Below, in pieces: positions 1 to 6,409 of a stretch of 8,947 bases of DNA (positions are counted from its first letter, which is position 1; every line of letters starts with the position of its first letter). The notes under the pieces are model-generated. The model saw only the letters and a list, made by a program, of their open reading frames with translations, was not told where the DNA came from and did no database searches. The translations under genes were made by a program, and so were the position numbers. Source of the stretch: JBBRHH01 sp038222915 (GTDB taxonomy: Bacteria > Planctomycetota > Phycisphaerae > Tepidisphaerales > Tepidisphaeraceae); the NCBI GenBank assembly GCA_038222915.1, contig JBBRHH010000231.1, positions 1 to 8,947 on the forward strand, read 5' to 3'.

Positions 1-1133
1 CTCTGACGACCATTCCTCATCCTTATGTTTGCCGCAACGATACATTTGTGGCGCCGCCAGAGAATGGTCCCATGCTGTTTGTTGGGAGGATTGAGCGTCT
101 CAAAGGGGTTGAGATGCTGGTTGATGCGTTGAACATCTTTCTCACTGACAACCTATCCGCCCAGTTCCGATTCATCGGCCCCGATACGAGTACAGCGCCT
201 GGTGGTCGATCGATGCGACAGCTCTTGCATGCAAGGCTTTCGCCAGCGATCGCCGGCCGCGTCGCGTTTACTGGAGAAATGCCGCAGTTGGAGGTTGAGG
301 ACGAACTCCGAGGCGCAAGCTTCTGCGTCATGCCAAGTTTGACCGAAAACTTCTCGCTGGCCTGTTGCGAGGCGCTTGCCGCCGGGCGAACGGTGATCGT
401 TGCAGAGTCGACCGGATCGGTGGACGTTGTTGGAAATGCGGGCGTTGCTTGCGCGCAAGGCTCGTCAACGGCTCTGGCCGCGCATATGCAGAATCTGTAT
501 TGCGACCGAAATCGTTTGCTCGACCTTTCAAGACGTGCGCAAGCACACATTCGCACACTCTGCTCGCCCAAGACGACAGCTGCGCGGCGCGTTGGTTATT
601 ACCAGGACACTATTGATTCCTTTCAGAAGTGTGGCCGTCGTTTGCCGGCAAAGATGATGTCGTTGCCGCCACAGTGCGCAGGCCCGCTGTTAATCGCTTT
701 CAATTCAATAAGCGCGTATCTCGCCAGCGACCGAAGCGCCGATTTAGGGACGCCGGGGAATCGTCTTGTGTCCATCATGGATGGTATTGCCCGGGAGAGT
801 GGTCGAGGCGCTGAGGTTCTGCTCTACGGTGCTGGGAAACACACAGCGAGATTGCTGACAGAGCGGCATCTGTGGGAATCGCGCGGCCATCGAGTCGTTG
901 GGATTCTGGACGATCACCCGAGATTCTCAACAACTCGTGAGTATCTTGGAATTCCGGTTGAGTCGCTCCAGCGGGCTCACCAACGGGTTCGATCGGGTGA
1001 AAAAGTGCCTCCAATCGTGTTGAGCACGGATACCTACGAGGACCAGTTCTGGGCACAGGCTGCGGCGATACGAGACGCCGGCGTGGCTGTCTTAAGGTTG
1101 TATTCAAATGAGGAGTTCGCGAATGCAGCCTGA
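1..1133 (+). CDS. Glycosyltransferase family 4 with C-terminal Rossmann-like domain (5' end cut by window)
   Basis: The product probably transfers a sugar from a nucleotide-sugar donor onto a growing surface or exopolysaccharide chain at the cytoplasmic side of the membrane. The reading frame is open to the left edge (first full codon at position 3), so the N-terminal acceptor-binding half lies outside. The visible part starts in the donor-binding half: an LFVGRIERLKGVEMLVDA segment near 75-125, typical of GT4 enzymes, and an EX7E motif with glutamates at 345-347 and 369-371. From about 813 to 1110 there is a second module with a glycine-rich YGAGKHT turn, a VVGILDDHP strand and a PPIVLSTDTYED segment, resembling a dinucleotide- or CoA-binding Rossmann fold. 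The GTG at 48 could be called as a start but lies inside the conserved fold, so the gene is truncated, not short. The end overlaps the next gene by 11 bases, implying co-transcription. Family assignment is firm; donor and acceptor are unknown. Confidence 0.9.
   Translation, partial: LTTIPHPYVCRNDTFVAPPENGPMLFVGRIERLKGVEMLVDALNIFLTDNLSAQFRFIGPDTSTAPGGRSMRQLLHARLSPAIAGRVAFTGEMPQLEVEDELRGASFCVMPSLTENFSLACCEALAAGRTVIVAESTGSVDVVGNAGVACAQGSSTALAAHMQNLYCDRNRLLDLSRRAQAHIRTLCSPKTTAARRVGYYQDTIDSFQKCGRRLPAKMMSLPPQCAGPLLIAFNSISAYLASDRSADLGTPGNRLVSIMDGIARESGRGAEVLLYGAGKHTARLLTERHLWESRGHRVVGILDDHPRFSTTREYLGIPVESLQRAHQRVRSGEKVPPIVLSTDTYEDQFWAQAAAIRDAGVAVLRLYSNEEFANAA
1111..1115 (+). promoter_or_regulatory. 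Ribosome binding site of the second glycosyltransferase
   Basis: AGGAG sits 7 bases before the ATG at 1123, inside the last codons of the preceding gene. It favours 1123 over the in-frame ATG at 1108, which the AGGAG directly follows and so cannot serve. Confidence 0.6.
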
Positions 1134-1896
1134 CCTGTCCATCATCGTGCCCACGTGCAATCGTGCGAGATTGCTACGCGCAAGTCTGGCGGCCATTGCG
1201 TCGACGACGCGCTGTCGGATTGAGGTCATTGTTGTTGATGGGGCAAGCGGCGACGATACCCCGTCAGTTCTGAAGGAAGCGACCGATCGATTGGGTGGGC
1301 GCCTCAAAGTAATCCACGAAGAACGTCGCGAAGGATTTGTCCGCGGCGTTAACAAAGGCTTTCGCGCCGCTACGGGCCGCAACATGACATGGCTGAACGA
1401 CGACGCCAGGCCGCTGGAGGGTTCACTGGACAACGCCGTCGCTCAGCTCGATGGGTCAGCCTCCGATGTCGGATTTGTCGCCATGTTTCATCACAACCAG
1501 GCAACTCGCAGTATTGCGTATGAAACGCAGCGAATGGGCCGGTCCTTTAAATTGCTTCATGTCCGCGGGACGCTCTACGCCAATTTCGGCATCGGCCGGC
1601 GAAGTCTTTATAAGCGTCTGGACTATTTCGACGAACGTTATTTTCTGAATGCCGCCGATCCGGATTTCTCGTTGAAGGTCTGGAGCGCTGGCCTCCGCGT
1701 CGTGCCGGCATTCGGCGCGCTGATCGATCACGACGAATACGATGATGCACGACGTGTGGACGATTCTGCGCGTGCCGCAAAGGACAACCAGAAATTGTTT
1801 GCGAAGTGGCCGCTTCCGGCGCGGAATCCGGCCGTCAATGATTTTGATCCATTACAACCGTGCAGCCTGCGGGGCACCAAACGACAGGTGGCGTAA
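1123..1896 (+). CDS. Glycosyltransferase family 2
   Basis: A 257-residue GT-A fold enzyme, expected to be an inverting glycosyltransferase acting in the cytoplasm on a lipid-linked or surface glycan. The N-terminus has the family's opening strand (DLSIIVPTCNRA, residues 4-15), then IEVIVVDGASGDDT around residues 35-48. The metal/nucleotide-binding DXD site is represented by WLNDDARP, with aspartates at residues 93 and 94. A later ADPDFSLKVW segment occupies the place of the usual ED catalytic-base region. The C-terminus is short, with no membrane helices and no extra domain, unlike both neighbouring glycosyltransferases. The ATG at 1123 is chosen because of the AGGAG seven bases upstream; an ATG at 1108 would add five residues. 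It overlaps the previous gene by 11 bases and ends 15 bases before the next start, so the three genes are probably one operon. Sugar specificity cannot be read from the sequence. Confidence 0.9.
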   Translation: MQPDLSIIVPTCNRARLLRASLAAIASTTRCRIEVIVVDGASGDDTPSVLKEATDRLGGRLKVIHEERREGFVRGVNKGFRAATGRNMTWLNDDARPLEGSLDNAVAQLDGSASDVGFVAMFHHNQATRSIAYETQRMGRSFKLLHVRGTLYANFGIGRRSLYKRLDYFDERYFLNAADPDFSLKVWSAGLRVVPAFGALIDHDEYDDARRVDDSARAAKDNQKLFAKWPLPARNPAVNDFDPLQPCSLRGTKRQVA

Positions 1897-1911
1897 CGCC
1901 GGGTGAACGTG

Positions 1912-3111
1912 ATGATCTCTTCAAAGATCCTTGTCAGCTTCGTTATCTCAACACACAATCGGCGCGACGTGCTGCTGAATACACTTCAGCAGTTGAATCG
2001 GTGCGGCCTCGCCGCGGACAGCTTTGAGACATTCGTTGTGGACAACGCCAGCCATGACAGCACGGCCGAAGCGGTCGGGAGATGGTTCCCGAATATACGC
2101 GTGTTCGTTCAGCAGGAGAATCTCGGGCCAGTCGCCAAGAACATCGGCATCGATCACGCGCTCGGCCGATACGTTGTTTTCCTCGACGACGATTCATTTC
2201 CCCAGCCCGGATCGATTCGGCGGATGATTCAGCATTTTGAATCGGACGCGCGACTTGGGGCAGCGGTCTTCAATATCACGCTTCCCGACGGATCGCAGGA
2301 ATGCAGCGCCTACCCAAATGTCTTCATCGGATGCGGGACCGGATTCCGAAGGCGTGCGTTACAGCAGGTGGGAGGGCTCCCTACGGACTTTTTCATGGCG
2401 GCCGAGGAGTATGATCTCTCCCTGCGCCTGCTTGCGGCGGGATGGGAAGTTCGACGCTTCGAAGATCTTTACGTTACCCATCTGAAAACGTCCGGGACGC
2501 GATTCCCCGAGCGCATCACCGAACTGGATGTTCGGAACAATCTCCTGCTGATTGCACGGCATTTTCCAAGACCATGGGCGCTCTCATACGCCGCCGATTG
2601 GAGCTATCGCTATTACCTGATCGCGGCATCCAAGGGACATTTGCTGCCGTGGCTCCGGGGAATGAGCGGCGGAGCGTGGGCGGCGATGCGGACCAAGGCG
2701 CGCAGGCCGCTCGATCTTCGAACCTTTGAGAAGTTCTCCAAGATTCAGGAGACACGCCGACGGCTTCAGGAGGTGCAGCAACGGTTTGGCCTCAATCGGA
2801 TCCTCCTCCTGGATTTTGGAAAAAACATGCTCGCCTACTATTTGGCGGCCAAAACCTGCGGCTTGGAAATCGTGGCGGTCGCTGATGCAAAACTTGGATC
2901 GCCCGGCCGGCGCTACCGTGACATCCCACTGATCAAGGATGGCGCGGCATCGCGCATGAAATGGGATGCCGCAATTGTCAGTAATTTGTCGCCGGTCCAC
3001 GCGGCTCAACGATACTCATCGTGGCTTGCGCAAACAGACCGGCCCGTCATTGACCTGTTCGCCGGGCGTGATGCATCCGAACAATTGAACCCCAGAATGC
3101 TCGCCGCCTGA
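1912..3111 (+). CDS. Glycosyltransferase family 2 with degenerate C-terminal Rossmann-like domain
   Basis: A roughly 399-residue enzyme. The N-terminal GT2 domain shows SFVISTHNRRDVLL near the start, FVVDNASHDST, the DXD site in VVFLDDDSFP (aspartates at residues 92-94) and an AEEYDLSLRLL segment (glutamates 165-166) matching the catalytic-base motif. A long helical region with aromatic and basic residues (about residues 215-290) follows, as in rhamnosyltransferase-like GT2 enzymes that sit at the membrane face. From about residue 296 to 380 a Rossmann-like module begins with RILLLDFGKNM and continues through a VAVADAKLGSPGRRYRDIPLI strand-turn region and a DAAIVSNLSP strand. Its glycine-rich loop is degenerate compared with the first gene's YGAGKHT. 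The ATG at 1912 follows a GGGTGA five bases upstream; in-frame GTG codons at 1903 and 1909 are alternatives adding one to three residues. It belongs to the same plus-strand operon as the two preceding glycosyltransferases. Substrate unknown. Confidence 0.88.
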   Translation: MISSKILVSFVISTHNRRDVLLNTLQQLNRCGLAADSFETFVVDNASHDSTAEAVGRWFPNIRVFVQQENLGPVAKNIGIDHALGRYVVFLDDDSFPQPGSIRRMIQHFESDARLGAAVFNITLPDGSQECSAYPNVFIGCGTGFRRRALQQVGGLPTDFFMAAEEYDLSLRLLAAGWEVRRFEDLYVTHLKTSGTRFPERITELDVRNNLLLIARHFPRPWALSYAADWSYRYYLIAASKGHLLPWLRGMSGGAWAAMRTKARRPLDLRTFEKFSKIQETRRRLQEVQQRFGLNRILLLDFGKNMLAYYLAAKTCGLEIVAVADAKLGSPGRRYRDIPLIKDGAASRMKWDAAIVSNLSPVHAAQRYSSWLAQTDRPVIDLFAGRDASEQLNPRMLAA

Positions 3112-3112
3112 T

Positions 3113-3517
3113 TCATTGCTCAAAAAGTGTTGGCTGCTCGGTGACGACGCCGCATAACGCCAAGTCGGGAACCTGCATCAACAACCAATGCTCGATCACC
3201 TGGACAACATATTGCTGTTCTTGATCGCTCAATTCTCTTTCGCGTTGGATGTGATGCCATTTCTCAAGACATCCGCGGCAACAAGTGGCCGTCGCATGCT
3301 GGGCAACAAACACCGGGTGATTCCGCAGAGGGGTTTGCTTGCCGTCATTCAACGGCTTCGCGGGCGCTAGCCGCTGCCGGATCAAATCAGACGCATGAGT
3401 GAGAATTTGCGCAAGGCCCTTTGAACGCAGATACGTCGATTCTCGAGTTGAAAGACGGAATTTGCGCCGAAACGGCGATTTGGCCAGTGCCGTGAATAAC
3501 TGTGTCAGGTCGCGCAT
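3113..3517 (-). CDS. DUF4186 family protein
   Basis: A 134-residue protein recognised as DUF4186, a small conserved family of unknown function. Matching features are an N-terminal FRRKFRLS segment (residues 16-23), LIRQRLAPA, the NDGKQTP block (57-63), and the core HPVFVAQHATATCCRGCLEK at 67-86, followed by WHHI at 87-90. A C-terminal helix holds the QQYVVQVIEHW segment. Cysteines 79, 80 and 83 with histidines 88 and 89 could form a metal site, but that is inference. Length is close to the family norm. The start is the only ATG before an in-frame stop at 3542-3544; I see no Shine-Dalgarno, which may mean coupling to the upstream gene that ends 24 bases earlier. It converges with the glycosyltransferase gene, with one base between stop codons. 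Function unknown. Confidence 0.85.
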   Translation of the reverse strand: MRDLTQLFTALAKSPFRRKFRLSTRESTYLRSKGLAQILTHASDLIRQRLAPAKPLNDGKQTPLRNHPVFVAQHATATCCRGCLEKWHHIQRERELSDQEQQYVVQVIEHWLLMQVPDLALCGVVTEQPTLFEQ

Positions 3518-3541
3518 GAAGAATGCGTCGGAGCGAATGTC

Positions 3542-4084
3542 TCACATCTTTGCTGCTGCTTCACCATAGCCCGGCGGCCGAGGTTTTTTTCCGACCTGTG
3601 TGCTGAAACTCTGCAAGTAGGAGATCCACATCATCGACAGCCCAAAACTGTATGCGCCCTGGATCACCATATCCATGTAATGCTGCGTGGGCGGGATGTC
3701 GTAACGCTCGGCGTTCGTGCCCTGATACGTTGCGGCAGTCACCGGCTCGCCACGGCCCAGCGGCGCGACTTTGACTTCAATGCGCTTGTACGTTCCGATT
3801 TCCTTGCCGGCTGTGTCCAACTTCCGCGCCACCTTCTGGTCCAGCACCTTGACTTCGGCTTCTGTCATTTCAAAGAGCGCACCAGCCACGTATTTGCCGG
3901 GGTCGTAGACGATATCAGCGATGCCGCCGCCCCAGTATTCGCTGAAGATTGGAAAGCCGAGTCGATAATTGTCGAGAACGGCCGGGCGACCCGGCTTCAT
4001 GGAGGGCGGGCGTAGGCCGAAGTGACGGCACCATTCCGTCACTGCCCGAGAGTTGAGATTCGATCCGTACGCGAAATACCACAT
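3542..4084 (-). CDS. Gamma-glutamylcyclotransferase-like (AIG2-like) protein, catalytic Glu apparently missing
   Basis: A 180-residue protein of the gamma-glutamylcyclotransferase/AIG2 superfamily, whose active members release 5-oxoproline from gamma-glutamyl amines or peptides in the cytoplasm. The N-terminal substrate-binding loop is textbook (MWYFAYGSNLNS, residues 1-12). GALFEMTEAEVKVLD (68-82), YKRIEVKVAP (99-108) and the C-terminal PTQHYMDMVIQGAYSFGL stretch also match the fold. In characterised enzymes the catalytic Glu follows as LDxxEG; here the text is LDQKVARKLD, so Val85 stands in that place and the following loop is longer than in the human enzyme. Either the protein is inactive in the classical reaction or another acidic residue (for example Asp90 or Glu95) takes over. 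The ATG at 4082-4084 has an AGGA about 11 bases upstream, a loose spacing. It is co-directional with the LON gene upstream (97-base gap) and the DUF4186 gene downstream. Superfamily call is strong; activity is uncertain. Confidence 0.85.
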   Translation of the reverse strand: MWYFAYGSNLNSRAVTEWCRHFGLRPPSMKPGRPAVLDNYRLGFPIFSEYWGGGIADIVYDPGKYVAGALFEMTEAEVKVLDQKVARKLDTAGKEIGTYKRIEVKVAPLGRGEPVTAATYQGTNAERYDIPPTQHYMDMVIQGAYSFGLSMMWISYLQSFSTQVGKKPRPPGYGEAAAKM

Positions 4085-4181
4085 TCTAACGTTGTTCCTG
4101 GCCCGCCAAAGGGATTGTGGCTAAATCGCCGAAAAAGGCAAAGCCTTACGCGAGATCCTCTGACATGCATTGTTGTGCATG
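4085..4181 (-). other. Intergenic region with weak promoter and small hairpin
   Basis: This 97-base gap separates the LON-domain and cyclotransferase-like genes. On the minus strand a possible promoter reads TTGCCT (4136-4141), a 16-base spacer, and CACAAT (4114-4119), about 30 bases before the start codon; each box matches the sigma-70 consensus at 4 of 6. Overlapping it, AAGGC-TTT-GCCTT followed by T residues (4132-4147) could be a very small intrinsic terminator for the LON gene. Its 5-bp stem is weak, and both readings are tentative. Confidence 0.25.
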
Positions 4182-4184
4182 TTA
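4161..4184 (-). repeat. Inverted repeat (stem-loop) at the stop codon of the LON-domain gene
   Basis: ACATGCA (4163-4169) and TGCATGT (4176-4182) form a perfect 7-bp inverted repeat around a 6-base loop, extendable by a G-U and a U-A pair. It overlaps the stop codon of the LON-domain gene. There is no T-run after it on the minus strand, so it is not a standard intrinsic terminator; it could stabilise the mRNA 3' end. Confidence 0.35.
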
Positions 4185-4829
4185 ATTCAAAGTTGGATCA
4201 ATCGGAAATCCGATCTCCTCCACCGCGTCGACAATCTGTCTCACACGGCATTTGACGTCAGTCTCCGAAAGAAGGCGCTGCTTCAATTCTGTTTGCTCAA
4301 GGAAGCTGAATGCCACGACGTCGGCAAGATGTGCCGTCGGTGCTGGTCCGCTGAGAAGCGCTTTGAATTGTTCTGCTGCGGGTACACCCGAGATTCCGCC
4401 GGAAGTAAATAGTTGAACGAGGCGCCTACGCTCCTCTTCAAGGTCAATCTCCAGGACCGATGTTTCCATCAGGCGCTCCACCTGGACAATCCGATAGGGC
4501 TTCCCCTGGATCTCTCGGAGGATCCTTGCACGAATATGGCCACGCAGGAGGAAGTTATAGTCACCATCAGCCAACTGTTCGTGCGATAGAATTTCGCCAA
4601 CACAGACCACCGGCTCAATTGGAGGTCGCTGGTAGTAGGTCTTCTCCCAGCCAGGCTTCAACAAGCCCATGGCGTTGAGATGGTCGCGTTCAAGTGCATC
4701 AGCGGTCATGTCTTTGTATCGCTCTTCAAAAATGTGCAGTGGCAACACCGCGCGTGGGAACAGGACCAAGTTGGAGAGGGGAAACAAGGCCACCGTCATC
4801 AGGTCTGTAATTTGAGGAGCGTCCTTCAT
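4182..4829 (-). CDS. Stand-alone LON substrate-binding domain protein
   Basis: A 215-residue protein made only of the LON N-terminal substrate-binding domain. The N-terminus has the hallmark VALFPLSNLVLFPRAVLPLH (residues 13-32) followed by IFEERYKDM. A VVCVGEILSHEQLADGDYN region and FLLRGHIRARILREIQGKPY, the conserved second half of the beta-rich subdomain, come next, and then a helical C-terminal part. The AAA+ ATPase and Ser-Lys protease domains of Lon are absent, and the length matches the known stand-alone family (about 190-220 residues), so this is not a broken lon gene. Such proteins are presumed to bind unfolded or specific protein segments, but their role is generally not established. 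The ATG at 4827-4829 lacks a Shine-Dalgarno, and a promoter-like sequence lies almost directly upstream, suggesting a very short leader. Neighbours give no further functional clue. Confidence 0.9.
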   Translation of the reverse strand: MKDAPQITDLMTVALFPLSNLVLFPRAVLPLHIFEERYKDMTADALERDHLNAMGLLKPGWEKTYYQRPPIEPVVCVGEILSHEQLADGDYNFLLRGHIRARILREIQGKPYRIVQVERLMETSVLEIDLEEERRRLVQLFTSGGISGVPAAEQFKALLSGPAPTAHLADVVAFSFLEQTELKQRLLSETDVKCRVRQIVDAVEEIGFPIDPTLN

Positions 4830-4837
4830 CCGCCGCT

Positions 4838-4866
4838 ATTCTAGCGCGGTCTACGTGAGTTGTCCG
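4838..4866 (-). promoter_or_regulatory. Candidate sigma-70-like promoter of the LON-domain gene
   Basis: On the minus strand CGGACA (4861-4866; 4 of 6 to TTGACA), a 17-base spacer and TAGAAT (4838-4843; 5 of 6 to TATAAT) precede the start codon. Transcription would begin only a few bases before the ATG, giving a nearly leaderless message, which agrees with the missing Shine-Dalgarno. Prediction from the sequence only. Confidence 0.35.
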
Positions 4867-4949
4867 CCATGTCACGGAGTGAACGTGGGCGAGGCCAGGA
4901 GTATTGCCGATGGCTTGGATGCCAATCGTCCGCAACAACTGACGATATA

Positions 4950-5510
4950 CTATTTTACCGCGGCCGCGCCAGCGGCAGCGACAGTGTGGTCGTTCTCGAC
5001 CGTGGATCCTGAAACGCCGATGGCGCCAATGACCGTGCCGTCGGCGGCCTTCAGGGGGATGCCCCCGGGGAAGCTGATAAGGCCATTGTTGGATATTTCG
5101 ATCTGGTAGAGCGGACCGCCTGGCTGTGAGAGCTTGCCGATCTCACCGGAATTCATGTCAAAGGCGCGGGAGGTCTTGGCCTTCTTCTGCGCGATGTCGA
5201 TGCTGCCCAGCCATGCGCCGTCCATGCGGGCGAAGGCCTTCAAATTTCCACCGGCGTCAACAACCGCGACGTCCATCTTGGTGTTGATTTCCTTGGCCTT
5301 GTTGATGGCGGCCGCGAGAATGAGATGCGCCTGATCGAGGCTGAGATCCTTCGTGGTGAGCGGCTCGGCCTTGGCGGCGGGAGTGCCCGCTGCTGGACCG
5401 GCGGCCGGCTCAGCGGCATGGGCGGGAATTTGCTTCATCAAGGTGGGGCCGACGGCCGCCACGAGTGCACCGGCCAAAGCGCCGCAGATCCATGTTTTGT
5501 TCATCTTCAT
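4950..5510 (-). CDS. Secreted GlcG/HbpS-like (DUF336) heme-binding family protein
   Basis: A 186-residue exported protein. It begins with a clear signal peptide: basic MKMNK, hydrophobic core TWICGALAGALVAAV, and a probable cut after AHA near residue 33. An Ala/Pro/Gly-rich linker (EPAAGPAAGTPAAKAEP) leads into the GlcG/HbpS fold. The fold shows LDQAHLILAAAINKAKEI, the DVAVVDAGGNLKAFARMDGA core, SIDIAQKKAKTSRAF, the SFPGGIPLKAADGTVIGAIG hairpin and a C-terminal VSGSTVENDHTVAAAGAAAV helix. Family members bind heme or have redox-sensing or chaperone-like roles; others are of unknown function, so heme binding is not proven here. The ATG at 5508-5510 is preferred because AAAGGGAA lies just upstream and it opens a proper signal peptide; the frame is open further upstream but would spoil that signal. 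It lies 59 bases after the ABC ATPase gene in the same direction, so co-transcription is plausible. No lipobox is visible. Confidence 0.85.
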   Translation of the reverse strand: MKMNKTWICGALAGALVAAVGPTLMKQIPAHAAEPAAGPAAGTPAAKAEPLTTKDLSLDQAHLILAAAINKAKEINTKMDVAVVDAGGNLKAFARMDGAWLGSIDIAQKKAKTSRAFDMNSGEIGKLSQPGGPLYQIEISNNGLISFPGGIPLKAADGTVIGAIGVSGSTVENDHTVAAAGAAAVK

Positions 5511-5514
5511 CAGG

Positions 5515-5522
5515 TTCCCTTT
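5515..5522 (-). promoter_or_regulatory. Ribosome binding site of the HbpS-like gene
   Basis: AAAGGGAA on the minus strand ends four bases before the ATG at 5508-5510. It decides the start over the longer open frame reaching to 5573, and matches the placement of the signal peptide. Confidence 0.5.
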
Positions 5523-5569
5523 CGTTGCGTAAGTGTTGAGGCAGAGGCTAGCTGCGGTTGCACAAAGCG

Positions 5570-6409
5570 TCAAGGTTGAACGTGATCGCGGTGGCCGAGC
5601 AAATCACCCCAACTCGAAGGCTGTACTTCGACATATCGTCGGCCGTGACTCTCACGCACCTGCACCGGGCAGCCATACACTGGCGAGAGAACATCGGGGC
5701 GAAGAACTTGCGCCGGTGTTCCGTATGCGGCGGCCCTGCCTTCGCTCAACACGAGGACGTGCGATGTTGCGGGTGGCAGTTCTTCGACGTGGTGTGTGAT
5801 CATTAATACTGTTGGCGGGTCGGACTCTGTGTCGAACATGCGCTGAACTGTGGCGAGCACCTGCTCGCGGGCGAGGAGATCGAGCCCGGCTGTCGGTTCA
5901 TCGAGCAGGAGGAGGCGCGGTTCGCGCACCAGTGCGCGCCCGATCAGGCTGCGCGCGCGCTCGCCGCTGCTCAGGGTTCGGTAAACATGCGATGCGAGCG
6001 AACCGAGGCCGACCTGCTCCAGCACGTGGTCTGCCTCGTCCTCCATAGCTCGGGTCACTTCGTCGTACAGGCCGATGGTGCCGAAGAAGCCAGTGAGAAC
6101 CACCTCGCGGCCGGTTAATTCCGGATCGATGTCATAGGGGCCGGCAGGTTGGACGAGGCGGATGGAACGGCGGAGATCGATCAAATTGGCGTCGCCGAAT
6201 TGGCCGCCGAGGATGCGGGATTCGCCTTCGGTTGGCCAGAGGTGACAGGCGAGGATTCGGGTGAGGGTGCTCTTGCCGCTGCCGTTGGGGCCGAGGATGG
6301 CGGCGCACACGCCGGCGGGGAGCGTCCAGTTGATGTTGCGGAGAATCCACTTCTCGCCGCGCCGGAGGCCGACGTTCTGCAGGTCGATTGCGGGTTGATG
6401 CGCGTTCAT
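5570..6409 (-). CDS. ABC transporter ATP-binding protein (no permease in view)
   Basis: A 279-residue ABC ATPase with all nucleotide-binding motifs intact: Walker A GPNGSGKST (residues 40-48), Q-loop Gln87 in RLVQPAGPYD, signature LSSGERAR (146-153), Walker B LLLLDEP with Asp170 and Glu171, D-loop GLD (175-177) and H-loop His206 in MITHHVEELP. The style of the C-terminal half recalls stand-alone ATPases of the YlmA/ModF type, which are annotated loosely as molybdate- or metal-related. About 40 residues follow the H-loop region, with no second nucleotide-binding domain and no membrane segment. No permease or substrate-binding gene is in the window, so substrate and direction are unknown. The ATG at 6407-6409 has AAAGGA just upstream and begins the usual PAIDLQNVGLRRG strand. 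The frame remains open far upstream only because it runs codon-for-codon antisense to the peptidase gene. It is divergent from that gene, with 42 bases between starts. Confidence 0.9.
   Translation of the reverse strand: MNAHQPAIDLQNVGLRRGEKWILRNINWTLPAGVCAAILGPNGSGKSTLTRILACHLWPTEGESRILGGQFGDANLIDLRRSIRLVQPAGPYDIDPELTGREVVLTGFFGTIGLYDEVTRAMEDEADHVLEQVGLGSLASHVYRTLSSGERARSLIGRALVREPRLLLLDEPTAGLDLLAREQVLATVQRMFDTESDPPTVLMITHHVEELPPATSHVLVLSEGRAAAYGTPAQVLRPDVLSPVYGCPVQVRESHGRRYVEVQPSSWGDLLGHRDHVQP

Noticed and set aside
23..571. 182-codon minus-strand open frame opposite the GT4 gene
   Set aside because: It is Ser/Arg/Cys-rich with no domain, while the plus strand carries an unmistakable GT4 fold with an EX7E motif.
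2584..3009. 141-codon minus-strand open frame opposite the third glycosyltransferase
   Set aside because: It lies wholly inside a well-supported gene and shows no family features.
4182..4829. LON-domain gene as a truncated pseudogene of the ATP-dependent Lon protease
   Set aside because: Length and composition match the known stand-alone LON-domain family, the frame is intact, and no remnants of the ATPase or protease domains lie downstream.
4855..5109. Plus-strand frame with a CPPCHG motif, as in c-type cytochromes
   Set aside because: It lacks a signal peptide and a credible start, and most of it runs antisense to the HbpS-like gene. The single CXXCH match is probably chance.
5511..5573. 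N-terminal extension of the HbpS-like protein by 21 residues
   Set aside because: The extension would bury the signal peptide, and the ribosome binding site AAAGGGAA points to the ATG at 5508-5510.
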